NCBI GenBank assembly: GCA_900142905.1
Contig: FSRV01000002.1
Coordinates: 2,170,001-2,234,000 of the forward strand
Length of the DNA stretch: 64,000 bases
Origin: Burkholderia sp. GAS332
GTDB lineage: Bacteria; Pseudomonadota; Gammaproteobacteria; Burkholderiales; Burkholderiaceae
Direction: 5' to 3'
Part shown: positions 17,984-26,884 of the stretch, piece after piece
Layout: every line of letters begins with the position of its first letter
How positions within the stretch are numbered: the first letter of the stretch is position 1
Notes under the pieces: model-generated
What the model saw: only the letters and a program-made list of their open reading frames with translations
Told to the model about the DNA's origin: nothing
Databases searched by the model: none
Translations under genes and position numbers: made by a program

Positions 17984-18376
17984 ATGCAACTCAAACATGC
18001 ACGGCTGCTTTTCTATGTCGCCGCGGTCTTCAATTTCGCCGCTGTGGCGCTGCTGTACCCGGCGTCGGGAATGGCCACCATGCTGCGACTCAGTCCCGCC
18101 CCCGGCGCGGGTGTGTTCGACCAGGTCGCGCTGCTGGCGATCTTTGCCTTTGGCGTCGGTTACTGGCTGGTGGCGCGCAATCCCGACCGCAACCGCGATC
18201 TGGTCAAGATTTCCCTGGGCGCCAAACTGGGGGTCGTGGCCATCATCGTCACGCACTTCCTGGCAGGATCCGCCAACATGAATCTGGTTGTGCTGGTATC
18301 GGGCGATCTCCTGTTCTCGCTCGCTTTCGCTTACTTCCTTAAGGCTCGCGCGCCGCAAGCCGTGGGCGCTCACTAA
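17984..18376 (+). CDS. Small four-helix membrane protein
   Basis: 130 aa with four predicted transmembrane helices (about 8-28, 45-63, 78-96, 100-118) and a GYWLVARNPDRNRDLVK cytosolic loop. No family with a known function recognised. It starts 12 nt after the thiolase gene behind AGAAAGGGAAATC and so is the last gene of the operon. A transport-accessory role is possible but unproven. The 225 bp after it hold no gene beyond a 12-codon frame at 18445. Confidence 0.7.
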   Translation: MQLKHARLLFYVAAVFNFAAVALLYPASGMATMLRLSPAPGAGVFDQVALLAIFAFGVGYWLVARNPDRNRDLVKISLGAKLGVVAIIVTHFLAGSANMNLVVLVSGDLLFSLAFAYFLKARAPQAVGAH

Positions 18377-18601
18377 ACCGTGACGCACCCGCTCAGCGCC
18401 ACGATCGCTGATCAGACTTCCCTCGCCCTACGCCGGAGAGACACATGACCAGGATGTTGAAGCAGGCACCGCGAGTGTGGTGAAAGCAACTCGCTCACAA
18501 CCGGTGCTCGCAGGGCGCGGCACGCCTCGCGCGTGTCAGGTCGCAAGGATGTTTTGGGGTGGTTGTGAACTAAGTTAAGCAATATAAAAACGGAGACAAA
18601 A

Positions 18602-19732
18602 ATGAAGTTGAAGTTGAAATGGTTGGCCGCGGCCACATTGGCTGCAATCGGAAGTTCGGCCTATGCGCAGTCCTCGGTGACGTTGTACGGCGTTGTCGAC
18701 GCCGGCCTGCTCTATCAGAGCACGAACGCGGCATCGTTCAGCCCAACGGCAAAAAACCTCGGGTCGGTTTTTAAGTATAAGGATGGCGGGATCTACGCAA
18801 GCTTCTGGGGTCTGAAAGGCACGGAGGATATCGGCGGCGGGTACGCCGTCAACTTCAAACTGCAGGGTGTGCTCGATAGCGGCACCGGCAAATTCGGGCT
18901 TTCCGATACAGCAGGCGTGCCGGCAATATTCAACCAGTGGGCGACGGTGGGTGTATCCAGCCCCTTCGGCACCCTCAACATGGGGCGTCAGATCGTTCCT
19001 ATGGCCTTTGCCATGGAAGAGACCGACGTCCGCTCGGCCCAGTACTTCGGCAGCATCCTGACTGCGTGGCTCGGCATGAACACCGCTGCGGGCTGGCCCG
19101 GCACCAGCACCAACGGCCCCATCGGCGCCCTGTATGACAGCAATGCGATCGTGTACAAGTCCCCGAATTTCAGCGGCGTAAGCGCTGAGCTCGAATATGC
19201 GCCGGGCGGCACAGCCGGGAGTTTCCAGGGTGGCACGCGCGAGTCGGCAGTCCTGAAGTATTCGAACTACGGTCTGAATCTGGCGGCGGCGTACTACAAC
19301 GGCCATGACACCAACCCCGGCCCGACCACCGTGCCCACCGGCGTCGACAACAACCGCTTCTGGTACCTGGGTGCGATGTATACGATCAAGGGTTTCTCGA
19401 TCTCGACCTCGTACAGCAACGGCAAGAATCCCGCGCACGGGAATCTGGTTGACCTCGACCTGGTTTCGCTCGGTCTCGGTTACCGCTTCGCGCCAGACTT
19501 TCAGGTGACAAGCGGGATCTACTACCTGCACGACGCGAACAATTCCGCCAACAAAGCCATCGAGTTCGCGATCGGCGCCGAGTACAGCCTGTCCAAGGCC
19601 ACGACCCTTTACGCGCAGGTCGGGCACGTCAACAACAAGGGCGATATGACGATGTCCATCGAATATGGCGCGCCGGTGGCGCCGGGTATGGGCACGACCG
19701 CAGTCGATTTCGGCATACGTCACAAGTTCTGA
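18602..19732 (+). CDS. Outer-membrane porin, copy 1
   Basis: 376 aa general porin of the Burkholderia type (Porin_4/OmpC-like). Signal peptide ends AYA before QSSVTLYGVVDAGLLYQ, the standard start of the first strand; the protein ends in Phe (RHKF), as needed for BAM-dependent insertion. ATG is preceded by CGGAGACAAAA. It lies 225 bp after the CoA operon and before two DUF1254 genes. A copy with very similar protein and DNA sequence is at 25672-26796. It likely admits the substrate of the neighbouring catabolic enzymes. Confidence 0.93.
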   Translation: MKLKLKWLAAATLAAIGSSAYAQSSVTLYGVVDAGLLYQSTNAASFSPTAKNLGSVFKYKDGGIYASFWGLKGTEDIGGGYAVNFKLQGVLDSGTGKFGLSDTAGVPAIFNQWATVGVSSPFGTLNMGRQIVPMAFAMEETDVRSAQYFGSILTAWLGMNTAAGWPGTSTNGPIGALYDSNAIVYKSPNFSGVSAELEYAPGGTAGSFQGGTRESAVLKYSNYGLNLAAAYYNGHDTNPGPTTVPTGVDNNRFWYLGAMYTIKGFSISTSYSNGKNPAHGNLVDLDLVSLGLGYRFAPDFQVTSGIYYLHDANNSANKAIEFAIGAEYSLSKATTLYAQVGHVNNKGDMTMSIEYGAPVAPGMGTTAVDFGIRHKF

Positions 19733-19971
19733 CCACCTGGTTGGCGGACCGAGGTCTGGAATCGGTCCGCCCGGAAGTTTTACGACCCCGCGACGTAAGC
19801 GTTCTTGTGGCTTCGCTCAACTCGTTCGGCCTGCCTCAACGTGACGCATCCTTTTGATCAGGATGCCGATCTGTTCTGCGAGCGGGATTGCGTCGTTGCC
19901 GAGTCACTTTTCAGCACCAGCGTCTCGCGCCGCCAACCACTCGAACCACTAGCTAGAAAACGAGGAACATC

Positions 19972-21411
19972 ATGAAAACTTTCTCGACGATCGGAAGCCT
20001 CGTATGCGCGATGGCGCTGTTTGTGCCTCTCGCATTCGTAGCGACGGCAAACGCACAGCCGTCCGTCACACCCGCGGAGGCCCGCGCCATCGCCAAAGAC
20101 GCCTATATATATGGTTTCCCTGTGGTGGACAACTATCGCGTCCAGTACGACTACTTCGTGAATAGCAGTGATCCTGAGTTCAAGGCGCCATGGAACCACA
20201 TCGCCAATATTCCGCGGGTCTTTACGCCCGCCGACAAGGCGGTCCAGACGCCCAACTCGGACACGCCCTACTCCTGGATAGGCCTGGACCTGCGCGCGGA
20301 GCCGATCGTGCTGACCTTGCCTCCGATGGAAAAGGAGCGCTACTTCAGCGTGCAGTTCACGGACGCCTATACCTTCAATTTTGACTATCTCGGCACCCGC
20401 ACCACCGGCAACGAGGGCGGTAACTACCTCGTGGTCGGGCCGGACTGGAAAGGCCCCACGCCCCCAGGCGTGAAGAAGGTCGTGCGTTCCGAGACGGAAC
20501 TGGTCACCGTTGTCTATCGGACGCAGTTGTTCAACCCCGGCGATATCGACAATGTGAAGAGGATTCAGGCCGGCTACAAGGTTCAGCCGTTATCGCAATT
20601 CCTCGGTACGACACCGCCTGCGGCACAACCGGCTATTGATTTCATCAAGCCGCTCACCAAGCAGGCTCAAAAAACATCGTTGGAATTCTTCAACATCCTG
20701 AACTTCGTCCTGCAATTCTGCCCCGTGAATCCGCAAGAGACGGACCTCATGGCCCGATTCGCGAAGATAGGAGTCGGTGCGGGAAAGACCTTCGATCCCG
20801 ACAAGCTGTCGCCTGAGATCAAGGCTGCTATCGGGCAAGGTATCAGCGACGCATGGGCTGAGTTTGCTGGCGGCGTGAATCAGCTTGCCAGCGGACAGCT
20901 GAAATCGGGTGACCTGTTTGGTACGCGCGCGTACATGAATGGCAACTATCTGAACCGTATGCTCGGCACCATCGGTATCTATGGCAGCTCGAAGCAGGAA
21001 GCCATGTATCCGATCTACTATGTCGACGCTGACAAACAGAAGTTGAACGGCGCCCACCGCTATATCGTGCGCTTTGCACCAGGCCAACTGCCGCCGGTCA
21101 ATGCATTCTGGTCGCTGACCCTGTATGAACTTCCGGCGAGTCTGCTGGTTGAGAACTCCATCAATCGCTACCTCATCAATTCGCCCATGCTCCCGCAACT
21201 CAAGCGCGATAGCGACGGCGGAGTGACGCTATACATCCAGAATGATTCTCCGGGCAAAGAGAAAGAAGCCAACTGGTTGCCGGCGCCCAAAGGACCGTTC
21301 TCCATGTATCTGCGCGTCTTCTGGCCGAAGGACGAAGCGCTGAACGGCGCGTGGACCGCCCCGTTGGTGAAACGACTACCGGAACCGACTGAAGCACACG
21401 CCGCCGAATAA
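19972..21411 (+). CDS. DUF1254/DUF1214 secreted protein
   Basis: 479 aa with a signal peptide (MKTFSTIGSLVCAMALF..., cut near ANAQP). DUF1254 part from about residue 32 (EARAIAKDAYIYGFPVVDNY), DUF1214 part from about 360 (FAPGQLPPVNAFWSLTLYELP). It is a close paralogue of the protein at 5236-6645, differing mainly in the signal peptide and a C-terminal EPTEAHAAE extension. It follows the porin and is 16 nt from the next DUF1254 gene, so the three look like one transcription unit. The exported location together with the porin suggests periplasmic capture or first-step processing of a substrate; this is inference. Confidence 0.88.
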   Translation: MKTFSTIGSLVCAMALFVPLAFVATANAQPSVTPAEARAIAKDAYIYGFPVVDNYRVQYDYFVNSSDPEFKAPWNHIANIPRVFTPADKAVQTPNSDTPYSWIGLDLRAEPIVLTLPPMEKERYFSVQFTDAYTFNFDYLGTRTTGNEGGNYLVVGPDWKGPTPPGVKKVVRSETELVTVVYRTQLFNPGDIDNVKRIQAGYKVQPLSQFLGTTPPAAQPAIDFIKPLTKQAQKTSLEFFNILNFVLQFCPVNPQETDLMARFAKIGVGAGKTFDPDKLSPEIKAAIGQGISDAWAEFAGGVNQLASGQLKSGDLFGTRAYMNGNYLNRMLGTIGIYGSSKQEAMYPIYYVDADKQKLNGAHRYIVRFAPGQLPPVNAFWSLTLYELPASLLVENSINRYLINSPMLPQLKRDSDGGVTLYIQNDSPGKEKEANWLPAPKGPFSMYLRVFWPKDEALNGAWTAPLVKRLPEPTEAHAAE

Positions 21412-21427
21412 CCGATTCCATGGAGCG

Positions 21428-22951
21428 ATGAACATGACACTTGTGCAAAAGATCCGGACCGGAACGCTCGTCACAGCGGTGGTCTTTACCACCGCTCACG
21501 CGCAGGCTGCGCCGACGATGAAAATGACGACGCCCATTCCGGCGTCCATCACCACACCAGATTCCGTTGAAACACGCTTCGGCACGCTGAAGTTCCGCGA
21601 CGGATTTCCCGACGATGCCACGACGCAGAAGGTGTATGACAACCTCGACTATCTTCGAGGCGTCGAGGCTTTCCTGAACGCCATGCCAGGTGCTTCGGCG
21701 GAAGCCATCCGTCTGGGCTTCGCCAGCCAGGGCGCGGACAACAACCAGACCGTGCTCATCATGCAAAGCCTGATGGACTCGAAGTCATTGTTTCTCACGC
21801 CGAACACCGAGAGCATCTATAACCTGATGTGGGTGGACACGAAGGATGGCCCGGTGGTGATCGAAACCCCGCCTGACGTGCTCGGCGTAATCGACGATCA
21901 CTGGTTCCACTATGTTGGCGATTTCGGCAGGGCCGGCCCTGACAGAGGCAAAGGAGGCAAATTCCTGCTGCTGCCTCCGGGTTACAAGGGCGAGGTGCCC
22001 GATGGTTTTTTCGTGCTGCGCTCTCGCACGTATGGCAACCTCGTTTTCTGGCGCGGCTTCCTTGACAGCAGTGGCACCCAAACCGCAGTGGAGAACACGA
22101 AAAAATTCGCCAAGGTGTACCGGCTGGCCGACGCAGAAAATCCGCCGAAGATGAAATTCATCGACGTCTCCGGCAAGGCGTTCAACACCGTCTACTCGAA
22201 CGACTTCCGCTACTACGAGGAAGTGAACAATGTCGTTCAGTACGAGCCCAACGAGGCGTACAGCCCGGAAATTCTCGGACAGCTTGCCGCTGTTGGTATC
22301 GAGAAGGGAAAGCCCTTCGCGCCCGACGATCGGATGAAGAAGATCCTCACGGAAGCAGCGGCCGTGGGCAACGCCACGGCGCGGACGATTGCCTTCAGGT
22401 CCCGCCAGGATGGGACTTATCTCTATCCGAACAGCGCGTGGTTCACATGCTTCATCGGCGGCAATTACCAGTTCCTCTCCCAGCCCGGCGTACTAGATCT
22501 CGATGCACGGACTCACTTTATCTACTACGCGACGGGCGTTACCCCCGCGATGGCATTGAAGAAGGTCGGGCTTGGTTCTCAATACGCCGCGGCCGCCACC
22601 GACTCGCAGGGCAAGCCGCTCGATGGCAGCAAGACCTATAGGATCCATCTGCCGCCAAATATCCCCGCGAAGGATTTCTGGTCGTTCGTCGTCTACGACA
22701 ATCAGACCCGCTCAATGCTGCAAACGGATCGGCAGTTCCCCAGCACCGGCAGTCTGAATAAGAATCTGGTGATCAACCCCGATACGTCGGTGGATGTGTG
22801 GTTCGGTCCCACTGCACCGAAGGGCCACGAGTCCAACTGGGTGCAAACGGTTCCGGGCAAAGGCTGGAACGTCCTGCTGCGTCTTTACGGTCCGTTGGAG
22901 TCGTGGTTCGACAAGACCTGGAAACCGGGCGAATTGGATTTGGTTGGCTAA
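21428..22951 (+). CDS. DUF1254/DUF1214 secreted protein, divergent type
   Basis: 507 aa, signal peptide to about residue 27 (AHAQAAP). It belongs to a different subgroup from its neighbour: DUF1254 region with YDNLDYLRGVEAFLNAMPG, central TPNTESIYNLMWVDTKDGPVVIETPP, DUF1214 region with PPNIPAKDFWSFVVYDNQTRSML and ending FDKTWKPGELDLVG. Fragments of this subgroup also lie at 4937-5023 and 23376-23737, showing past expansion. It starts 16 nt after the previous DUF1254 gene. Function unknown. Confidence 0.87.
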   Translation: MNMTLVQKIRTGTLVTAVVFTTAHAQAAPTMKMTTPIPASITTPDSVETRFGTLKFRDGFPDDATTQKVYDNLDYLRGVEAFLNAMPGASAEAIRLGFASQGADNNQTVLIMQSLMDSKSLFLTPNTESIYNLMWVDTKDGPVVIETPPDVLGVIDDHWFHYVGDFGRAGPDRGKGGKFLLLPPGYKGEVPDGFFVLRSRTYGNLVFWRGFLDSSGTQTAVENTKKFAKVYRLADAENPPKMKFIDVSGKAFNTVYSNDFRYYEEVNNVVQYEPNEAYSPEILGQLAAVGIEKGKPFAPDDRMKKILTEAAAVGNATARTIAFRSRQDGTYLYPNSAWFTCFIGGNYQFLSQPGVLDLDARTHFIYYATGVTPAMALKKVGLGSQYAAAATDSQGKPLDGSKTYRIHLPPNIPAKDFWSFVVYDNQTRSMLQTDRQFPSTGSLNKNLVINPDTSVDVWFGPTAPKGHESNWVQTVPGKGWNVLLRLYGPLESWFDKTWKPGELDLVG

Positions 22952-23121
22952 TGACCGCATGGGTGGGGAGGCCGGCTTGTCGTGACGTCCCCGTTCCCAC
23001 GCTGCCCCATTGAGCGCAGCGCGCGCTAGCTACTTTAGTCGAACCTATGAGCCTATTCGCACCAGAACCGAGTAAGCTAACGTTTCGACGACACGCTCTG
23101 CATCGGATTCCGGAGGAAACC

Positions 23122-23343
23122 ATGACCAGACATTGCCCGGTTTCGCTGGCAGTTGCTGCCAGTCTTGCTGTTTCATTCGCATATGGGCCTCAAGTCATGG
23201 CACAGACAGGCTCCCCTGGAACGAAACAGGTGCAGGATGCCCAGCGGAAAGCCGAACAAAAGGCGCGCAGCACAAAAAGGAACCCTCACAAGAATACAGA
23301 GGCAAACAAGGCTGGAAGCGCCGCGCCTGCATCCACGCCCTAG
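23122..23343 (+). CDS. Small exported Lys/Ala-rich protein
   Basis: 73 aa, ATG preceded by CCGGAGGAAACC. A signal peptide (MTRHCPVSLAVAASLAVSFAYG..., cut after VMAQ) is followed by a short, highly basic tail rich in Lys, Gln and Asn. No family recognised. It sits between a DUF1254 gene and a DUF1254 pseudogene. A clear ribosome site and signal peptide make it a believable gene. Confidence 0.6.
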   Translation: MTRHCPVSLAVAASLAVSFAYGPQVMAQTGSPGTKQVQDAQRKAEQKARSTKRNPHKNTEANKAGSAAPASTP

Positions 23344-23375
23344 AGTCTGAGCTTGTCAGTCGGTTGAATCGCCGA

Positions 23376-23737
23376 GCAGGACAAGGATGGTAACTACCTC
23401 GACGGAGCAAAGAACTACCGCTTGCACATACCTGCCAATGTACCCGCCAAGGACTTCTGGTGATTGCGTATGACCCGCAAACGCGCTCGGAGCTGCAGAC
23501 TTCACAACCCTTTCCTAGCAGGAACAATAAGCGGGACGAGCTCGTCGCAAACGCGGACGGTTCGGTTGAACTTTACTTTGGCCCTACCGCACCGCAAGGC
23601 AAAGAAAGCAACGGCGGATTCAGACCGTGACGGGTAAAGGCTGTAAAGGCTGGTACACGATCTTGCGGCTCTACGGTCCACTCGGCCCGTGGTTCGACAA
23701 GACCTGGCGACCTGGGGAAATCGAACTGGTCGGGTAG
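23376..23737 (+). pseudogene. Decayed C-terminus of a DUF1254/DUF1214 gene
   Basis: Translating with frame changes gives DGNYLDGAKNYRLHIPAN, VPAKDFW, then a frameshift, YDPQTRSELQTSQPF, VELYFGPTAPQGKES, another shift, GWYTILRLYGPLGPWFD and KTWRPGEIELVG before the stop at 23735-23737. These match the last 120 residues of the intact protein at 21428-22951 in order. The N-terminal three quarters are missing. It is a clear remnant of a third tandem copy. Confidence 0.85.
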
Positions 23738-23785
23738 GACGGGATGCAGACGTCAAATCGACCTGCCTCAACACCGCAAAAGAAA

Positions 23786-24817
23786 TCAACGCGAAGCCGC
23801 GCGGCTGTCGAGATAGCCGGTCGGGCTGATTCCCTTGTAACGCCGGAACCCGCGGCTAAAGTTGGCGACGTCGCTAAATCCCAATCGGGACGCAATCTGC
23901 GAAACATTCAGTTCGCCTGCGTCGAGCAGATCGCACGCGCGCTCAAAACGCACGCGTTGGGAAATATCGCGAAAGCTCAAGCTCTCTTTACTCAGATACC
24001 GGTTGACGGTTCGCGGCGTCACATTTAACGAACGCGCGACATCCTCGAGCGTGACTTGCAGATTCTCGCTCGCCCGCAGCATCATCGCGATGAATTCGCC
24101 CCACTCATTTATCTGAGTCGCTTTGGGGCTGAGCGTGTCGCATTGCGCTTCCGTGCGGCGCACCACTGATTCGTCCGCCATCGGTAGCGGCTTATCCAGG
24201 AGACTGGCCGCGATTTTTACCGTCACGCCGGCCACCCGGCGCTCGCCGAAGTGAAACCGCGCCGGCGCACTGCCGAGATAGCGGTTCAGGTGCGGGGGCG
24301 ATTCCATCGAGAGGTAGACGTCGTAGCCTTCGTTGTCAGGCCCCAGAATCATCTGCGCCTGTACATGAAAGGACATGGCGAGCGCTTCAAGGAAGAACTG
24401 CAACGTTCGCTGGTGCATCACCGCACAAGGCGCGAAGGTAATCTCCGCGAACCTGGCGTGCCTTTCATAGCGCATCTTGAAGATCGGAACGATCAAGTGA
24501 TAGTAACGCACGCACAGACGCACCACCTGGTCCATGGTTCGACTGCTGAGCAGCGCGTAGCCTAGCGGGCCGTGGGAGTTGAGCCTGACGAGACGCCCTA
24601 CCTCAAACCCCAGGTCCGCCCGCCCGGTCATTCTCGACACCACGTCAACGAGTGCTTCAAGTTCCGTGATGGTGAGGGTACCGTCGGGATCGTCGAGCGC
24701 CCGAGCGTCGATACCCGCATTCGCGAGCAGTCGCTCGCACTCAGCAGTTTGCGCACGCAGGAGTTGTCCGAGTACCGCGTAGTAGCGGCTTGGAACACGT
24801 TGCACAAGCTTGCCCAC
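23786..24817 (-). CDS. AraC-family regulator, OruR-like architecture
   Basis: 343 aa from the GTG at 24817, chosen because CGGAGGAAGAGG sits directly upstream; a longer frame to 24871 lacks a ribosome site and would cover the operator at 24854. N-terminal Arabinose_bd-type sensing domain (with RLVRLNSHGPLGYALLSS) and C-terminal HTH_18 (DVARSLNVTPRTVNRYL, IASRLGFSDVANFSRGFRRYKG). It is divergent from the cupin gene at 25002, with a two-repeat operator between them. Confidence 0.88.
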   Translation of the reverse strand: MGKLVQRVPSRYYAVLGQLLRAQTAECERLLANAGIDARALDDPDGTLTITELEALVDVVSRMTGRADLGFEVGRLVRLNSHGPLGYALLSSRTMDQVVRLCVRYYHLIVPIFKMRYERHARFAEITFAPCAVMHQRTLQFFLEALAMSFHVQAQMILGPDNEGYDVYLSMESPPHLNRYLGSAPARFHFGERRVAGVTVKIAASLLDKPLPMADESVVRRTEAQCDTLSPKATQINEWGEFIAMMLRASENLQVTLEDVARSLNVTPRTVNRYLSKESLSFRDISQRVRFERACDLLDAGELNVSQIASRLGFSDVANFSRGFRRYKGISPTGYLDSRAASR

Positions 24818-24853
24818 CCTCTTCCTCCGTGCCTGCCCGGCAAAAACCCTACC

Positions 24854-24889
24854 TGTCCGAAAATGATACACCGGTGTCCGATTCTGATA
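24854..24889. promoter_or_regulatory. Direct-repeat operator between AraC gene and cupin gene
   Basis: TGTCCGAAAATGATA (24854-24868) and TGTCCGATTCTGATA (24875-24889) match at 12 of 15 positions and are offset by exactly 21 bp. That is the spacing seen for the AraC-type site at 12269 and fits a dimeric AraC-family regulator. It is 36 bp upstream of the regulator's GTG and 112 bp upstream of the cupin ATG. Confidence 0.65.
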
Positions 24890-25001
24890 GTGCCTGCCCC
24901 CCGTCCGCGCGGGATTATCTGGTCACGCAAGCACTGCGGGCATCGTACGAGCAAAGATGTTCCGCATGGTAGCGCTGATAACCCTGATCCGGAGACACAC
25001 T

Positions 25002-25475
25002 ATGTTCTATGAAAACGTTGCGACCGAATGCATTGATGACGCTTCGATTCCGTGGGTGCCGTTCGCGCCCTATTCATCAGACGTCTTGCTGAAATACTTC
25101 AAACTGGACCCCATCCGCGGGGAGTCGATTTCGGTGCTTAAGGCACCGGCCGGCACGCAGATGCCAAAGCATCATCACACTGGCACAGTCATCGTCTACA
25201 CGCTGAAGGGGCGCTGGAAGTATGCCGAGCACGACTGGATCGCAGGACCAGGCAGCGTCGTGTTCGAAACTGCGGGCTCCAGCCACACGCCGGTGATGGT
25301 CCCCGGGGACGACGAGGTGATTACGTTCAACATTGTCCAGGGCGATCTGATCTATCTGACCGAAAACGATCAGGTAATAGCGATGGAGAACTGGAAAACC
25401 AGCATGGAGCGCTACCTTGCATACTGCGAGGCGAATAGCCTGGTGCCGAAAGACCTCACCACATTCGCCGGTTGA
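25002..25475 (+). CDS. Cupin protein, 2,4'-dihydroxyacetophenone dioxygenase-like
   Basis: 157 aa, ATG preceded by GGAGACACACT. A single ChrR-type cupin with the metal ligands expected in PKHHHTG (H57-H59) and in the second motif AGSSHTPV. The overall pattern (VPFAPYSSDVLLKYFKLDP, WKYAEHDWIAGPGSVVFE) resembles the 2,4'-dihydroxyacetophenone dioxygenase family, non-haem iron enzymes that cleave a side-chain C-C bond to an aromatic acid and formate. That specific activity is inference. It is divergent from an AraC gene and upstream of porin copy 2. Confidence 0.7.
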   Translation: MFYENVATECIDDASIPWVPFAPYSSDVLLKYFKLDPIRGESISVLKAPAGTQMPKHHHTGTVIVYTLKGRWKYAEHDWIAGPGSVVFETAGSSHTPVMVPGDDEVITFNIVQGDLIYLTENDQVIAMENWKTSMERYLAYCEANSLVPKDLTTFAG

Positions 25476-25671
25476 GGGTACGCAGCACAGCGAATCGCCG
25501 CGGCTGCAACGAAATTCGCAGCAGCCGGATTCTCAGGTGCGCTTTTTCAAACTCAAACAGAAGCTTGCCCACTGCCCCATCTCATGAGGCAGAGGTTGCC
25601 TGTGCGCGTCCAGTGGTAGACATGGATCGGGGTTGTGCAAATTGTTCCCGCCATTATAAAAAGGAGACACC

Positions 25672-26796
25672 ATGAAGTTGAAGTGCCTGGCCGCAGTCGC
25701 GCTGACTGCATTCGGAAGTGCCGCTTATGCCCAATCTTCGGTGACGCTGTATGGCGTGATCGACAGCGGCCTGCTCTATCAGAGCACGAACGCGGCATCG
25801 TTCAGTCCAACGGCAAAAAACCTCGGATCGGTTTTTCGCTACAAGGATGGCGGTATCTACGCAAGCTTCTGGGGCCTGAAAGGCACGGAGGATCTCGGCG
25901 GCGGGTACGCCGTCAACTTCAAGGTGCAGGGTGTGTTCGACAGCGGCACCGGCAAGTTCGGTCTCTCCGATACGGCAGGCGTCCCGGCACTGTTCAACCA
26001 GTGGGCGACGGTGGGTGTATCCAGCCCCTTCGGCACCCTCAACATGGGGCGTCAGATCGTTCCTATGGCCTTTGCTATGGCGGATACCGACGTTCGCTCC
26101 GCCCAGTACTTCGGCAGTATCCTGACTGCGTGGCTCGGCATGAACACCGCTGCGGGTTGGCCTGGCACCAGCACCAACGGCCCCATCGGCGCCCTGTATG
26201 ACAGCAATGCGATCGTGTACAAGTCCCCGAATTTCAGCGGCGTAAGCGCCGAACTGGAATATGCGCCTGGCGGCACAGCCGGAAGTTTCCAGGGTGGCAC
26301 ACGCGAGTCCGCAGTCCTGAAGTATTCGAACTACGGTCTGAATCTGGCGGCGGCGTATTACAACGGCCATGACACCAACCCCGGCCCGACCACCATGCCC
26401 ACCGGCGTCGACAACAACCGCTTCTGGTACCTGGGTGCGATGTATACGATCAAGGGTTTCTCGATCTCGACCTCGTACAGCAACGGCAAGAATCCCGCGC
26501 ACGGGAATCTGGTTGACCTCGACCTGGTTTCGCTCGGCCTCGGTTACCGCTTCGCTCCCGACTTTCAGGTGACAAGCGGGATCTACTACCTGCACGACGC
26601 GAACAATTCCGCCAACAAAGCCACAGAGTTCGCGCTTGGCGCCGAGTACAGCCTATCCAAGGCCACGACCCTTTATGCGCAAGTGGGGCACGTTAACAAC
26701 AAGGGCGATATGACCATGACCATCGACTATGGCGCGCCGGTGGCGCCAGGCATGGGCACGACGGCAGTCAATTTCGGCCTGCGTCACAAGTTCTAA
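25672..26796 (+). CDS. Outer-membrane porin, copy 2
   Basis: 374 aa, nearly identical to the porin at 18602-19732 (differences mostly in the signal peptide and scattered residues), including long stretches of identical DNA in the middle of the gene. Signal peptide ends AYAQSSVTLYG; C-terminal RHKF. ATG preceded by AAAAGGAGACACC. It precedes a DUF1254 gene, repeating the porin-DUF1254 pairing at 18.6-21.4 kb. Confidence 0.93.
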   Translation: MKLKCLAAVALTAFGSAAYAQSSVTLYGVIDSGLLYQSTNAASFSPTAKNLGSVFRYKDGGIYASFWGLKGTEDLGGGYAVNFKVQGVFDSGTGKFGLSDTAGVPALFNQWATVGVSSPFGTLNMGRQIVPMAFAMADTDVRSAQYFGSILTAWLGMNTAAGWPGTSTNGPIGALYDSNAIVYKSPNFSGVSAELEYAPGGTAGSFQGGTRESAVLKYSNYGLNLAAAYYNGHDTNPGPTTMPTGVDNNRFWYLGAMYTIKGFSISTSYSNGKNPAHGNLVDLDLVSLGLGYRFAPDFQVTSGIYYLHDANNSANKATEFALGAEYSLSKATTLYAQVGHVNNKGDMTMTIDYGAPVAPGMGTTAVNFGLRHKF

Positions 26797-26884
26797 ACGG
26801 GCAACGATGCTTCGCCTGCCACCTGTCACGCGATACGGCGCGCGGAGCCTCGGCCAGAAAATTTGAGTTGCTAAACGGAGAAGA

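Noticed and set aside
18445..18483. A 12-codon frame with a good ribosome site (CGGAGAGACAC ATG) after the CoA operon.
   Set aside because: Too short to support as a gene and without recognisable product; it may be a remnant of a lost gene start.
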